Part shown: in pieces, positions 5,776-6,156 of the stretch
How positions within the stretch are numbered: the first letter of the stretch is position 1
Layout: the number at the start of each line of letters is the position of its first letter
Origin: M55B120 sp964426155
GTDB taxonomy: Bacteria > Actinomycetota > Humimicrobiia > Humimicrobiales > Humimicrobiaceae
Direction of reading: 5' to 3'
NCBI GenBank assembly: GCA_964426155.1
Contig: CAYROY010000093.1
Coordinates: forward strand, 1 to 6,156
Length of the DNA stretch: 6,156 nucleotides
Position numbers and translations under genes: made by a program
The notes under the pieces: model-generated
What the model saw: the letters and a program-made list of their open reading frames with translations, nothing else
Told to the model about the DNA's origin: nothing
Database searches by the model: none

Positions 5776-6156
5776 TTATAGATTTCTCCCACAGCAATAT
5801 TTATATTTTTTCCCGCTGCCGCAGGGGCAGGGATCATTTCTTCCAACTTTTTTTGTCTTTAGTTTTACTGTTTTCCCTTTTGACTGTTCAGGTGCCCCGG
5901 GCCCGCTTGCAGAAACATTCTTTAACTTCTGATCCTGCAGCTCCTCCTGCTGCTGCGTGGTGATTATCCTTGCATTAAAAAGGAGCCTTACTGTCTCAAA
6001 CTTGATTTCATCTATCAGCTGCTTGAAAAGATTAAAAGCCTCGTGTTTGTATTCAACAAGCGGATCTTTCTGGGCTATTGCTCTAAGCCCTATCCCTTCC
6101 TTCAGATAATCCATCTCCAGCAGGTGGCTCCTCCACATATTGTCTATAACATTTAA
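5776..6156 (-). CDS. secA: Protein translocase SecA, C-terminal part (5' end outside window)
   Basis: SecA is the cytoplasmic ATPase motor that drives unfolded preproteins through the SecYEG channel. Only the last 126 residues are present, and the frame stays open to the window edge. The visible part begins in the helical scaffold/wing region, with the highly conserved stretch WRSHLLEMDYLKEGIGLR followed by AQKDPLVEYKHEAF (visible residues about 8-40). A low-complexity linker rich in Gln, Ser, Pro and Lys follows (about 66-103). The tail is the SEC-C zinc motif, CPCGSGKKYKYCCG, with Cys110, Cys112, Cys121 and Cys122 in CxCx8CC spacing, the CC variant of the usual C-H/C ending. In the SecA family this tail binds zinc and contacts SecB or ribosomes. 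The gene ends with TAA 14 nt before prfB, suggesting co-transcription. The ATPase motor domains cannot be assessed from this window. Confidence 0.97.
   Translation of the reverse strand, partial: LNVIDNMWRSHLLEMDYLKEGIGLRAIAQKDPLVEYKHEAFNLFKQLIDEIKFETVRLLFNARIITTQQQEELQDQKLKNVSASGPGAPEQSKGKTVKLKTKKVGRNDPCPCGSGKKYKYCCGRNL

Overview
This window is a tightly packed, entirely minus-strand gene cluster. Read 5'->3' on the minus strand, the order is secA (3' end only) > prfB > ftsE > ftsX > an EnvC-like coiled-coil/M23 peptidase > an S41 C-terminal processing peptidase (ctpA-like) > smpB. No gap between genes exceeds about 45 nt, and two junctions are nearly or actually overlapping: ftsE/ftsX are 2 nt apart and ctpA/smpB share 4 nt. 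I see no convincing internal terminator, promoter, RNA gene, mobile element or CRISPR array, so co-transcription of the whole block is the simplest reading.

Organism: a bacterium with moderately AT-rich DNA and frequent ATA and AGA/AGG codons. The secA-prfB-ftsEX order is common in Gram-positive-type lineages. Placement of smpB just downstream of an ftsEX block is known from Actinobacteria, for example Mycobacterium (ftsE-ftsX-smpB). With secA-prfB upstream and M23 and S41 peptidase genes inserted, this suggests Bacillota/Clostridia or a low-GC, early-branching actinobacterial lineage. This is inference from gene order and base composition, and I cannot name a genus.

Region by region: 5776-6156 is the C-terminus of SecA with its zinc-binding SEC-C tail. 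4657-5761 is release factor 2, whose true start lies upstream of the long uninterrupted frame: a 23-codon zero-frame leader ends at an in-frame TGA and a +1 programmed frameshift at CTT-TGA joins it to the main frame. 3014-4611 encodes the FtsE ATPase and FtsX membrane protein. 1824-2999 encodes a secreted coiled-coil protein with a LytM domain whose metal-binding residues are all present. 525-1787 encodes a membrane-anchored PDZ/S41 protease with an intact Ser-Lys-Gln catalytic set. 40-528 is SmpB, starting at TTG. Positions 1-39 and the short intergenic gaps contain nothing that I can call as a gene.

How the genes work together: FtsEX probably uses ATP hydrolysis to switch the extracellular M23 protein on at the division site, and the adjacent S41 protease is a candidate for processing or clearing such hydrolases. 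The envelope genes are bracketed by translation-termination (prfB) and ribosome-rescue (smpB) genes, with SecA, the export motor, at the upstream end. Every family here is known. I did not find a clearly undescribed system. The observations most worth a second look are the unusual composition of the RF2 frameshift signal, the complete active site of the FtsEX partner hydrolase, and the oddities of SmpB.
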